From assembly GCA_025024175.1 (NCBI GenBank), contig QCXZ01000064.1:18538001-18602000 (forward strand): a stretch of 64,000 nucleotides of DNA, in the 5' to 3' direction. Source of the stretch: Rhyzopertha dominica. Taxonomy: Eukaryota; Arthropoda; Insecta; Coleoptera; Bostrichidae. Numbering within the stretch: position 1 is the stretch's first letter; each line of letters opens with the position of its first letter. Below, piece by piece: positions 34,823 through 46,968 of this stretch. The notes below the pieces were generated by a model. The model did not search any database. It was not told where the DNA came from and worked only from the letters and a program-made list of their open reading frames with translations. The translations under genes and the position numbers were made by a program.

Positions 34823-35750
34823 GCGGTGTATCTACGGATTGAACTTGACAAGAGGAAAAACTTTTATATTTTCAATTTTACGACAAAAAGTGATTCTAGA
34901 ATTAAAACACTAAAAATGTTCCAAGAGGGAAGTAAGACTATTATTTAGATGAAAAGTTCACGAAACAAAGTTGTTTACAATCTAAAATAAAGTGTAAATC
35001 TAAATTTTTAATTTTTTTGTAATAATAGTGTGCTTTCATGGTTATTTGCCGCCTTAGAGAAAAAAAATCAATATAGTCTTATAGATACGTCAACATTTTG
35101 TTTACGTACGGCTGTCTTTATTGTGATAATAAAAAAGATTACGCTATCGGCTATCTTAATTATTTTTTATAAAATGGAACAATTATTGGATCAAATTTTA
35201 AAAATTTGAATTTTGATCTCAAAATTTGGATTTAAACTTAACTTTTGATTGTAGACATCTTGTTTCACAAAATAATGGAATTTGAATAAAATCCATTTTT
35301 TTTTAGTTTAGTCCAATAATTGGCTTGTGTTTACTTTCTCAATCAAAATAGCCGAAAACGTTCAACTTCTTTATCACAATAATGGCCCTTGTAGACAAAC
35401 AGAATTTTGATGCATCCCCAAGATCGGCTATGTTGATTTTTTCTCTCTAGGGCGGCAAATAACCATAAAACAGTATTATTGGACTAAAATAAAAAAATCG
35501 AATTTTGATTTCAAAATCTGGATTTACATTTTATTTTAGATCATAAACAACTCTGCTTTATAAACTTTTTGTCTAAAGTAATAAATAATGGCATTTCTCT
35601 CTTAAAACGTTTTATAGTTTATGGACAGCCTGCATATGTAATTTCGGATTTTTTTTGATAAGCTAAACTTTTTATAGGAAATGACTTTTTGGTGTAAAAT
35701 TGAAAATAAATAAGTTTTTCCTCGTGTCAAGTCAATCCGTGGACACACCG
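34823..35750. mobile_element. Foldback element B, about 0.93 kb
   Basis: Two arms of about 390 bp in inverted orientation (34823-35210 and about 35310-35750) nearly meet in the middle. Landmarks run outside-in on both arms: GCGGTGT(A/G)TC...ACGGATTG, ACTTGACA.GAGGAAAAACTT, TTTTCAATTTTAC, GTTGTTTA..ATCTAAAATAAA, TGGTTATTTGCCGCC, TTATTGTGATAA, TCGGCTAT. A transcript of either strand would fold into one long hairpin. No coding capacity. Confidence 0.8.
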
Positions 35751-35825
35751 TTTGGCAGAATGAAATTCTGAAACTGTAACATAGAAATGTGTGTCGAATT
35801 TTGTAAACAGGGCGTTTGATTTAGC

Positions 35826-35895
35826 TCATAAAGAAGACAGAAGCCATAACTGGAATCTTAACCGTTTTATTGAATTATATACAGGATGTCCTCAA
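35826..35895 (+). repeat. Dispersed repeat, partner at 38977
   Basis: AAGAAGACAGAAGCCATAAC followed by TGGAATCTTAACCGTTTTATTGAA resembles 38980-39025 (AAGGAAGACAGGATTCATAAC, TAGTATCTTAACTCTATTATTGAA). Then comes a TATACAGGATGTCC tip. Both are copies of one dispersed repeat in the same orientation. Confidence 0.5.
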
Positions 35896-35991
35896 AATAC
35901 ACCGACAACGCTTGACAGGTGATAGAAAAATGCAATTTTAGCAACATTTTACAAATAAAAAAAAATTCCGAAAACGTTTTGTTTTTGATAA

Positions 35992-37009
35992 ACAGGGTGT
36001 CCGGAAATGATGTGCGAATATTTTAGGAGATGATTGTACTCTAAAATTATTGATATAAGTTTCCTCTACTCTTTTTTTAGTCAGAATTAACTAATACAGG
36101 GTGTCAAAACTATTTTTTTTAATTGCTTTTTTTAATTAACTTTTGTTAGTGTCTCGCTTGTTTTCAAATTTGGCAAATATATTTCTTATATTAGTTAACT
36201 TTTTTTGTAAAAAATTTTGAAGTAATTTGTTCAATGCCAAAGGACTAAAGCTGCCTTTGATCCTTAAATTATCGCACAGAACATTTTTTGTTTGTGGCTT
36301 TTTTAAATTCATATAGCTTAGTCATTAAGAACTCCAAAAAATCTCTGAAAAGGCTCTCTTGTTATATTACGATAGAATGAGCCGTTTACGAGAAAAATCG
36401 ATTTCAATTCATGCTTGCACGCTATGTTGCTATGGCAACCAGTTCCGTATAAGGAAGCATTTTTCGTCGTACATTTAAAGAAAGTTTTATTCCTATTTAT
36501 AACATTAAAAAAAGCTGAAATTATTTTGCCTGGAAATTTCGGAATATTATACCTAATTCGATGGATTCAGAGCTGTTGTGTTATCATAGGAAAGTAACAA
36601 GCATGCATGATTTAAAATCAATATTTCTTGAAAACCGCTCATTCTGTCGTAATGTGACAAGAGTACCTTTTTAAAGGTTTTTTGACGTTCTTAATGAATG
36701 TGCTATCAGAATTTGAAAACAGTCACAAACAAAAAAATTCTGTGCGATAATTTAAGGACCAACGGCAGCTTAAGACCTTTGGCATTGAACAAATTACTTC
36801 AAATTTGTACAAAAAAAGTGAACTAATATGAGAAATATTGAATTTGAAAACAATCGTGACAAAAAAGGTTATTTAGAAAAGATTAATTTAAAAAAATAAT
36901 TTTAACACCCTGTATCTCTGTTAATTTTGAGTTTTCGAAAAAATCGCATAGGAACTTGTAGAATCATCTCCCAAAATATTCACACATTATTTCCGGGCAC
37001 CCTGTATAG
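35992..37009. mobile_element. Foldback element C, about 1.0 kb
   Basis: Left arm 35992-36421 and right arm about 36598-37009 are inverted copies. The tips are ACAGGGTGTCCGGAAATGATG and, inverted, ACAGGGTGCCCGGAAATAATG. An internal second ACAGGGTGT (36098, with its partner at about 36905), ATTATCGCACAGAA and GAATGAGC(C/G)GTTT also match. The central 180 bp is unpaired and holds a 60-codon frame without recognisable content. The CAGGGTGTCC tips are typical of abundant insect repeats; the superfamily is not identified. Confidence 0.8.
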
Positions 37010-38883
37010 GTGTTAAAGTTAAATATAATAAATTAACTTTTTTAAACCATTCTGAACTATAAAAGTTATCGACTTCAAATTTGGTAGGAATTGGAATAAC
37101 GCACAAAAAAAAATTAACGCAAAAGCCACCAGTGGCATGCGCTAAGGTAATGCAAGCCTCTGTTTACGCCTGTGCATTTTTTTACAAAACTAAAACGGTA
37201 TTATAATCTCATGTCTGATGAAGTTTACCGTAAAATGACACCGTAACCTCTAACAATCGATATTTTGAGTACAAAACGCAACACTAATCCGAAACATAGT
37301 AATCCGAACTACATTTTATTGCGGTTTCGATAATCCGAACTGCGTGTTTGTTTATATACATAAATAAAAAAAATAAAAAAAATAGTAGAACTGGTACTGG
37401 AAAATAATGGCATTACGCATTAGTAAGTATATTTTTTGCTTTTTAACATATATCACATGTTACACTTATTTTTTAGAAATAATTTTTATTTGCGGAAGTA
37501 CTTTTAAATTCACATTTTCTGTCTTTTGTTTTTATTTATTTTATGAAATATGGATTGCCATGGTTAAACGTCTAAAACAAATGAAACAGAATGGTCAAAG
37601 TGTGCCATGACGCTAATATTCTGGGTTTTTGTCTTAAAATTTGTATTGCGAAGGTCAACTATTTACATGGATTAATTACAATAAAATAGAATACTATTGT
37701 AGATAGGTACATGCTAAGGCAGTTAAATCGTCGAATGCAAAAATATCTTTTACTCATAGTTTAGATATTTATTTTAGCGAAGAAATGGATAAACCAAATG
37801 ATATTATTGTGTATTTAAACAGATTCTGCTGCTCTTTGTATTATTATTTTTGTTAATAATTCAATATAAAAAATTAATTGGACTTTATTGCATTTTTACA
37901 TTTTATCGGCAGTAATTTTTCCAATGATTTCTTATTAACGGTTAAGACAAAAATATACAATCATGGCACTGTTTGATGGTTCTATTTCTTTGTTCTGCGT
38001 GTTTGTTCAGAACAATAGTGATTTTTATAAAAAAAACTAAAACAAGTGACAAAAAATTGTAAATTTAAAATAGTTTTCGCATATTATAATATTATTTGTA
38101 AAAAGTAAGTAATCAGGTGTGACATATGTTGAAAAGCCAAAAAATAGGTTCTATTTAATGCCATTATTTTGCGGTACCGGTTTTGCGATTTTTTAACGCC
38201 CTAAAAATAAATCTCAAATCTCTAGTTTGTATTAAAAAATTGATAGAGCCTCATTGTAGAGTTATATTTTGCAAACAATTTTTGTCTTAACACTTTTTTA
38301 CATCTTTTGAATTAAGCAAGATATGCCTTCTCGAAAGTTTCGCAAAATGTAAGTTTTTTCATAACAACTTTTTAAGTAGACCATGGATTTCGAACTTTTT
38401 AACGGCGTTTTGTAGATTATATAAATTGACACAATTTTTGTAATAACATTTTTCTTGTAAAATCAATATTAACGTAGATATTTTGAGTGGCCCCGATAAA
38501 ATGGACACCCTGTATAGGGTGTTTTATTTAAAAAATTTAAGAATGTTGAACGACCCGTGTATAAAGTGGGAGGAGTAAAAATATTTTGGTTTTGTAGACA
38601 TAAGTACCCCGTCCATCACTGCATTTGCTGAATTTTAAAAACCGTAGTAACATTTGTGTAATATTCCATCCACGCACTAATGGGCCACCCTGGATAGCGT
38701 GTCCCAAAATTAGCTTACCAAACTTTGCTATTAGATTATATGTCTAAAAATAGTACTCAAGTTCTCAAAAACATAATTCGGAAAACGGAACTATCGTCTC
38801 TGAAATATGCGTCCCTGAATACGGTTTTTATTAAAATTTTTATTATTATTTTTGAGCTTAGAATTCCTAGTAAAGTTTGGCAG
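37010..38883. other. AT-rich repeat-flank DNA
   Basis: No gene. It contains a palindromic tip CACCCTGTATAGGGTG at about 38509 and GCCACCCTGGATAGCGTGTCC at about 38685, so more fragments of the same CCCTGTATA-tipped repeat family are probably embedded here. Confidence 0.4.
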
Positions 38884-41796
38884 GCTAATTTTGGGTCACC
38901 AGCTAAACGGAATTCTTGAACCTTAACAAAAAATGTGTATGACAATTTTATAAGCTGCTAGGTATTTGACTTACCTCGTAAGGAAGACAGGATTCATAAC
39001 TAGTATCTTAACTCTATTATTGAAATGTTTACAATAAATATAAATAAGCACCTAATGTTTGTTCAAAATTTTGAAATTTTATTTGCCAAACTAGTTAAAT
39101 TTATGGAGGTGAGGGTAAAAGTAAGCCTCATTTTTTTGTATGATATTTTTTTAATTATCACTTTAAAATTTTAATACCTTAAAAGTTACACAAAAGAGAA
39201 ATTCTTGTCAATTTAACTCTTAAGTAAGTACGAAAGTTAAAACGTATCTACCGATCCCGGTCTCTCAAACAACTATTTTGTTTTGATTTGTTCGGACTTT
39301 TTTCTTTTCAACAACTGTATGCCTGTAAATCAAAATTTTACAGTATGGAACTTTACAATTGTTTCGTTTTACCGTTTTAAGAAAAATCTGCACAAGTAGA
39401 CATTTTTAGCATTGAAACAGAAAAAAAATATCATTTATGACAAACTCAACATACACAAGAAAGCTACATGTTTGCCTAAAGCTGAAGAATGTTTTGAATG
39501 AGAAACTGCGCGCGTCAAAAAATAAAACGCGTTATGTGTAATATATTATGGTCTGAGATCACTGAAAAAAGAAGGATTTCTGCAAAAAGTATGTAAAACA
39601 AAGTCAATCTCTTGTGATGATAAGTACATCATGATCGTATTTTTCATTTTGTAAGATTTTTGTAGTTTTGCTGTTATTGTTTTGCTCTGAAATAGGCGTG
39701 GTGCATAGGTGCATTCAATACCTCTTGCGTATCAATCATAACCAATATTTCACTTGAATGAGTTTTTTTAAAGTCTGGATTACCACGCTAAAACAGGTAC
39801 AGGTGCAAAACCAATGTTTTAGGTGCGCAAAATTTGACTTTGTAGTTAGGAATCGAATGCTTAAAAATGTTACACAAATACCGATCAGCGGTCTGTGAGA
39901 CCGCTATCAAACTTTATTATATTATTAAAATTAGCTAAACCTAATACCGACAAAGCTTCTGGCAAGCAACTAGTCATGACGTGACTTAATGGTACATAGA
40001 GGGAGAACTCACTGTGGCCACCTCGCCCGTCAAACTAAAAATTTTAAAGCACAGGGCGGTCTCGTATACCGATGGTCCGGTAGTTTGGGGTTAAGGCACG
40101 TGCGTCGCCAACCCATCCATCGCGAGCTACCGCTAGCTATCAAAGGCGGTTCTGGTAGCTCACAACATTCTTTAAGATTAAAAATTCAAATGTTGTCAAA
40201 TTCGTAGAATATCCCACAATAAATGCATAATAACATGGGAGAGAAAAAAACTAGCTTAATGATTTTTGATATAAAAGCAATTATAAAAAACATTTTTGGA
40301 AGCAAAACTTAATCAACCGCGATACCAAGCAATTTTCCTGCCGCTGCAGAGAAGATATTACTTATTTATTGGAAACATATTGTAGTTTCTAATTATGTTA
40401 ATAGAAAGTATTAGTAATATTTTTTAGAATAAATCACGCTAATAAATGCGTTCTCCTAATTTTGAGATATTTTGTAGTCATCGCGCTTGTTGCCATACAG
40501 TAAAGAAGTAGTATGGTATGTATAAAAAGCTATAAAGTATCCAAATTCTATAAGAACATTTCAAAAAGTTCACCTTCGAAAAAGTTATGTGCATTTTTAC
40601 CATTTGCACACTATTTTGATGAATGGTACCTAACAAGTGAATTAAGTTGCTTGCATACGGAGTATTTCAGAATTAAGAGAACGCATTTAGCACCGTGATG
40701 CACTTAAAAAAAAACACTGCCTATGGACATAGTTTGAAAAATGTCGCATACTGGAAATACGCCCCCACTAATTCTTTTGCAATAAAACCGTAAATGCAAG
40801 CAGGATTTGAAACCCATATTACTCAAGAATGGTACACTACATCGTAAATTGACGTAATTAACAGCCTCTTTTTTGCATAAAAGCATTGAACAACACTTGA
40901 AAAAGGAATATTCAAGTAACAAGTTTACAAATCAAACTTTAAAATTCTGAAAGCACTATCGCATTTGTCGCAAAAAGTCTAGTAAATGTTCAAAATTTCA
41001 TTTGTTTACTACTATACGTTTCCAGAGATATTAATAAAATACCTTCGTCAGGTTGTCTCACTTGGGGGGCTAAACTCTTTTAATATGCATTTTTCGGCAA
41101 ATTATATTTACAGAAAAGTTTTTTTTAATTTTTGGATTTATGTTTAAACTGGTAAAATATTGCCTCCTATTTTCGGGACAACCTGTATATGATAACTTTT
41201 TTTATTCAATAATTTTAATTTTTATTGGTGTCTTCTTGCATTCAAGACTTTTCGTATTCATTTATTTATTTTAATTAGATTTTTTTATTCAGGTTGCCTG
41301 TTTTTTTTCTGATCAAGAAGGTATAAAGTTCTCTTTAAGTTCAATAAATGCCTTTTATAAATTTACATACAAATTATATTTGTATGTACGACAGTCGTCT
41401 GCTAACTTATTTTTAATTCCTACTGGTGATACAGCACTTATACACCACCTTCGTTGTTACTAATCAATAATAAGTCACTGAACTTTGGCAACGTCGCCTG
41501 GTCCTCTTTGTGATAGGTTTAAGTTAGTATACACAGATATACAGCCTCACAATGTTAGGAATAGAAATTAGGTGTATAAAGGCCTCACATTGATATTATA
41601 TTGTACGGTCCTCAGAATGACATGTATATAAAACTTTTATATCCTTGTTGTTTTTGGGAGTATACTGGTGATCCCTGTATTTCTGACGCAAAATAGATTA
41701 GGAAACGCTCTCGCAGATGTCGCTAAGCAGCTTCCTTCTGGTGGTCCTTGTAATGTTAGTTCTGTAGTAGGTCCTCCCAATGGTAGCCAGCCAAGA

Positions 41797-41857
<61 letters not shown>
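38884..41857 (+). repeat. 3-kb duplicated block, copy 1 (left of the gap)
   Basis: From GCTAATTTTGGGTCACCAGC this block matches 41958-44942 base by base apart from many one-base differences in homopolymer runs and a few substitutions or short indels. It ends in (TA)n exactly at the N gap. It contains repeat-family DNA (CGGGACAACCTGTATATG near 41175) and a short GC-richer part at 39.9-40.2 kb, but no gene. It is probably the same locus as copy 2. Confidence 0.97.
41797..41857. repeat. (TA)n microsatellite at the contig edge
   Basis: Pure AT/TA dinucleotides running into the Ns. Such tracts are a common place for contigs to break. Confidence 0.95.
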
Positions 41858-41957
41858 NNNNNNNNNNNNNNNNNNNNNNNNNNNNNNNNNNNNNNNNNNN
41901 NNNNNNNNNNNNNNNNNNNNNNNNNNNNNNNNNNNNNNNNNNNNNNNNNNNNNNNNN
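41858..41957. other. Assembly gap of 100 Ns
   Basis: Exactly 100 Ns, the conventional size for a scaffold gap of unknown length. The right side resumes inside the block that already appeared at 38884. Confidence 0.99.
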
Positions 41958-44900
41958 GCTAATTTTGGGTCACCAGCTAAACGGAATTCTTGAACCTTAA
42001 CAAAAAATGTGTATGACAATTTTATAAGCTGCTAGGTATTGACTTACCTCGTAAGGAAGACAGGATTCATAACTAGTATCTTAACTCTATTATTGAAATG
42101 TTTACAATAAATATAAATAGCACCTAATGTTTGTTCAAAATTTTGAAATTTTATTTGCAAACTAGTTAAATTTATGGAGGTGAGGGTAAAAGTAAGCCTC
42201 ATTTTTGTATGATATTTTTTTAATTATCACTTTAAAATTAATACCTTAAAAGTTACACAAAAAGAGAAATTCTTGTCAATTTAACTCTTAAGTAAGTACG
42301 AAAGTTAAACGTATCTGCCGATCCCGGTCTCTCAAACAAACTATTTTGTTTTGATTTGTTCGGCTTTTTTCTTTTCAACAACTGTATGCCTGTAAATCAA
42401 AATTTTACAGTATGGAACTTTACAATTGTTTCGTTTTACCGTTTTAAGAAAAATCTGCACAAGTAGACATTTTAAGCATTGAAACAGAAAAAAAATATCA
42501 TTTATGACATAAACAACATACACAAGAAAGCTACATGTTTGCCTAAAGCTGAAGAATGTTTTGAATGAGAAACTGCGCGCGTCAAAAAATAAACGCGTTA
42601 TGTGTAATATATTATGGTCTGAGATCACTGAAAAAGAAGGATTTCTGCAAAAGTAGTATGTAAAACAAAGTCAATCTGTTGTGATGATAAGTACATCATG
42701 ATCGTATTTTTTCATTTTGTAAGATTTTTGTAGTTTTGCTGTTATTTGTTTTGCTGCTCTGAAATAGGCGTGGTGCATAGGTGCATTCATACCTCTTGCG
42801 TATCAATCATAACCAATATTTCACTTGAATGAGTTTTTTTTAAAGTCTGGATTACCACGCTAAAACAGGTACAGGTGCAAAACCAATGTTTTAGGTGCGC
42901 AAAATTTGACTTTGTAGTTAGGAATCGAAATGCTTAAAAATGTTACACAAATACCGATCAAGCGGTCTGTGAGACCGCTATCAAACTTTATTATATTATT
43001 AAAATTAGCTAAACCTAGATACCGACAAAAGCTCTGGCAAGCAACTAGTCATGACGTGACTTAATGGTACATAGAGGGAGAACTCACTGTGGCCACCTCG
43101 CCCGTCAAACTAAAAATTTTAAAAGCACAGGGCGGTCTCGTATACCGATGGTCGGTAGTTTGGGGTTAAGGCACGTGGTCGCCAACCCATCCATCGCGAG
43201 CTACCGCTAGCTATCAAAGGCTGGTAGCTCACAACATTCTTTAGATTAAAAAATTCAAATGTGTCAAATTCGTTAGAATATATAATATAATAACATGGGA
43301 GAGAAAAAAACTAGCTTAATGGTTTTTGATATAAAAGCAATTATAAAAAACATTTTTGGAAGCAAAACTTAATCAACCGCGATACCAAGCAATTTTCCTG
43401 CCGCTGCAGAGAAAATATTACTTATTTATTGGAACATATATTTTAGTTTTCTAATTATGTTAATAGAAAGTGTTAGTAAATTTTTTTAGATAAATCACGC
43501 TAATAAATGCGTTCTCCTAATTTTGAGATATTTTGTAGTCATCGCGCTTGTTGCCATACAGTAAAGAAGTATTTATGGTATGTATAAAAAGCTATAAAGT
43601 ATCCAAATTCTATAAGAACATTTCAAAAAGTTCACCTTCGAAAAAGTTATGTGCATTTTTACCATTTGCACACTATTTTGATGAATGGTACCTAACAAGT
43701 GAATTAAGTTGCTTGCATACGGAGTATTTCAGAATTAAGAGAACGCATTTAGCACCGTGATGCACTTAAAAAAAAACACTGCCTATGGACATAGTTTGAA
43801 AATGTCGCATACTGGAAATACGCCCCACTTAATTCTTTTGCAATAAACCGTAAATGCAAGCAGGATTTGAAACCCATATTACTCAAAGAATGGTACACTA
43901 CCGTAAATTGACGTAATTAACAGCCTCTTTTTTTGCATAAAAGCATTGAACAACACTTGAAAAAAGAAATATCAAAAATGTAAAAGTTTACAAATCAAAC
44001 TTTAAAATTTCTGAAAGCCCTATCGCATTTTTCGCAAAAAAGTCTAGTAAATGTTCAAAATTTCATTTGTTACTACTATACGTTTCCAGAGATATTAATA
44101 AAATACCTTCGTCAGGTTGTCTCACTTGGGGGGCTAAACTCTTTTAATATGCATTTTTCGGCAAATTATATTTACAGAAAAGTTTTTTTTAATTTTTGGA
44201 TTTATGTTAAACTGGTAAATATGCCTTCCTATTTTTCGGGACAACCTGTATATGATAACTTTTTTTATTCAATAATTTTAATTTTTATTGGTTCTTCTTG
44301 CATTCAAGACTTTTCGTATTCATTTATTTATTTTAATTAGATTTTTTATTCAGGTTGCCTGTTTTTTTTTCTGATTAAGAAGGTATAAAGTTCTCTTTAA
44401 GTTCAATAAATGCCTTTTATAAATTTACATACAAATTATTTTGTATGTACGACAGTCGTCTGCTAACTTTATTTTTAATTCCTACTGGTGATTAGCAGCA
44501 CTTATACACCACCGTTCGTTGTTACTAATTCAATAATAAGTCACTGAACTTTGGCAACGTCGCCTGGTCCTCTTTGTGATAGGTTTAAGTTAGTATACAC
44601 AGATATACAGCCTCACAATGTTAGGAATAGAAATTAGGTGTATAAAGGCCTCACATTGATATTATATTGTACGGTCCTCAGAATGACATGTATATAAAAC
44701 TTTTATATCCTTGTTGTTTTTTGGGGAGTATACTGGTGATCCCTGTATTTCTGACGCAAAATAGATTAGGAAAACGCTCTCGCAGATGTCGCTAAGGCAG
44801 CTTCCTTCTGGTGGTCCTTGGTAATGTTAGTTCTGTAGTAGAGTCCTCCCAATGGTAGCCAGCAAGAAATATAATATATATATATATAATATATACTATA

Positions 44901-44942
<42 letters not shown>
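41958..44942 (+). repeat. 3-kb duplicated block, copy 2 (right of the gap)
   Basis: Second copy of 38884-41857, same orientation, starting at the first base after the gap. It continues through an interrupted (TA)n (44869-44942) into new sequence, whereas copy 1 stops in its (TA)n at the gap. Confidence 0.97.
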
Positions 44943-44946
<4 letters not shown>

Positions 44947-45427
44947 TTGTTCATGATTCTGCGTCCGTACATTGTCTCGTTTACATTTGCTTCTGCGTCC
45001 ACCACCCTTCAGCGTCCATATTCGGACGCAGAAAATACATCGCGTATTAGCTCTCTGGTAACAACAGTTAAAAATTTGCTCACATACTTGGCATATCTAT
45101 TAAGGTGCAGTGTTGTCATTCCTAATGTCAGCATTCGCGTAAACAACATAATATGAGTGCTATGAGACATGCATGTGGACGCAGAAGGGTGGCGATGTGT
45201 GCTCGTGTTTCAGCCAGTAGTTCGCCAGACTGTTCGTGGGGGCGCAATTATCGCAACGCGTATACTTTCTGCGTATACCTCGTTGATACAGAATGTCGAT
45301 GGTTCTGCGTCCTATCACTTGGCAATGCTGGGGAGCAGTAATATTTCCAGTGCTAGCAGATATTTTAATGTTTTATCTCGTCGCGAAGCCGCACGGTTCG
45401 CTTTGGGTAACTGTGGTGCGTTTAAGG
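44943..45427. repeat. GGACGCAGAA-type repeat, copy A
   Basis: Next to the (TA)n tract lies TACATCTTGTTCATGATTCTGCGTCCG. Inverted, the series CGGACGCAGAA..CATGA...GATGTA(TA)n is also seen at 51.7-51.9 kb. Several GCGTCC/GGACGC motifs recur here (TTCTGCGTCCACC, TCGGACGCAGAAAA, GGACGCAGAAGGG, TTCTGCGTCC at 45302). The stretch is GC-richer than its flanks. Plus-strand frames of 62-91 codons (45153-45444) have no recognised domain, and one runs into the hAT-type element. Confidence 0.5.
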
Positions 45428-46299
45428 CAGTGATGGGCGCGTAAAATACGCTATTTAAATTACGCTATTATCAACGCGTAAACTATGTAATATTCTACCT
45501 TAAAAGTCTACCGTAGAAAACAGCATTGTGTAGACAACAGAATTCTAGAAATATATAGTTTTTTTAGTGGTGTTCTGGTGTTCATCATCAGTACTACTCA
45601 AAACGCCTCAAATGCCCAGTATTATTTTGTATTTTATAATTATTTTATAATATTTATTCTTAATTAAACAAAATACTACTTTGTTATAATTAAGTTTGAC
45701 TAGATAAATGTTTAAATAACAATAACTTGTTTGGGAAACGTCAATTATATCCAGAACACCTGAGTAAGCAGGATAAGTGTGCTGTCCAAAACACTTTGAC
45801 GCACTTTGAATTTTATTATCTTTATTCTCTATAAACTGAAATAAATGACCAATTTTATATGCCACCCCTTGTTCTTTCACCAAACGTTTTTAATTGCAGG
45901 CCAGTTTGATTGTCCTAATATGTATGTATACTGAACTAGGTACAGTGATCTAAAGAAGCAAGTAACAGGTTATAGTTGATTACAGTAGATACCTTTCTCT
46001 GGAGAAAAATCAACTTGTGCATGAAACATGCTGTTCTAATTTGGATATCATGTGAAAATAGGCTACTTAAGAATGTACTTAATATAGTTGTGGAAGGAAA
46101 ACATAATGCTTTGTCTTTTATGTTCCAAAGAAAACTATTATAAAAAAAACAGAGAAATTAGAAACAAAACGGTTTCCATTCAGGTTTATCGCGTACCTAC
46201 TTAAATTTTCTACTCAAAATCTACGCCAAAATGCTTTATCTACATTTTCTACGCGTGTAACGTAGAAAATTATAATTTACGCGTAAACGCTCATCACTG
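45428..46299. mobile_element. Non-autonomous hAT-type element (872 bp) with perfect TSD
   Basis: The ends are CAGTGATGGGCG and, inverted, CAGTGATGAGCG (11 of 12). The flanking 8-bp duplication GTTTAAGG is perfect (45420-45427 and 46300-46307). Subterminal zones on both sides repeat ACGCGTAAA and TCTACG-type motifs. There is no transposase; the 91-codon minus-strand frame (45608-45883) has no hAT motif. CAGTGATG-type tips with 8-bp duplications are characteristic of hAT. It is probably mobilised in trans by a related autonomous copy elsewhere. Confidence 0.9.
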
Positions 46300-46307
46300 G
46301 TTTAAGG

Positions 46308-46968
46308 GTATTACCTATACTGTTTACATGTAAAACTTCTAGGTGTTCAGCTACGTTATTTTGGATCCGATTGCCTTCATTTTTTAATATGTTGTACTAT
46401 AAATAATCCCCTACAACGCATCGAGGCCGAAATTTTACTTTGTCTCTGTAAAGCTGGAAAAAGCTCTTTACGCAATATGGAATTTGTATATTTAAAAATC
46501 TAGGAGCTAGCTACAGATTAAGTTTCAAAAATTTTAATATGTTTACCTTCTGCAGGTATCCACCACTAATTGCACCAGATTACCTATCGTGAATTATGTT
46601 TTCCCTACATATACCAGGATATAAATGGAAAATTCCCTCATTGGTTGAAGATTAGCATTTTATTGCATCATACTGCATTTTTGGCGATGTTTCACGAAGT
46701 ATTGCTAGATACTAGGCTAAACTCAAGTATAAAATATAATACTGAAAATTTAGGTATCCATAATAATTATAAATATAACCTACTTCAGATGTAAACGAAA
46801 GTAAATTATTTACCATTATATATATTCAACTACTTCCAGAAGAAATAATTAAAATTAACGAGAATCTACTGGAGGATGAAAATGAGATAAATTACTTCCA
46901 CATCTAACAGAAAAAAATTTCAAAAATTTTTATTTGCTCATTCGCTTTAAAATGCTCGAAAACGTAAA
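46308..46968. other. AT-rich flank, nothing recognised
   Basis: No gene or element boundary. A 74-codon frame (46570-46794) shows no known domain. Confidence 0.45.

Noticed and set aside
41668..42019. Open frames spanning the N gap
   Set aside because: They consist of (TA)n translation and unknown residues across an assembly gap.
38884..44942. Reading the 3-kb block as a genuine segmental duplication
   Set aside because: The breakpoints coincide exactly with the contig ends at the 100-N gap, which favours an unmerged overlap. It remains possible until reads are checked.
45169..45444. 91-codon plus-strand frame near the hAT-type element
   Set aside because: Its 3' end lies inside the inserted element, another frame overlaps it, and there is no recognised motif.
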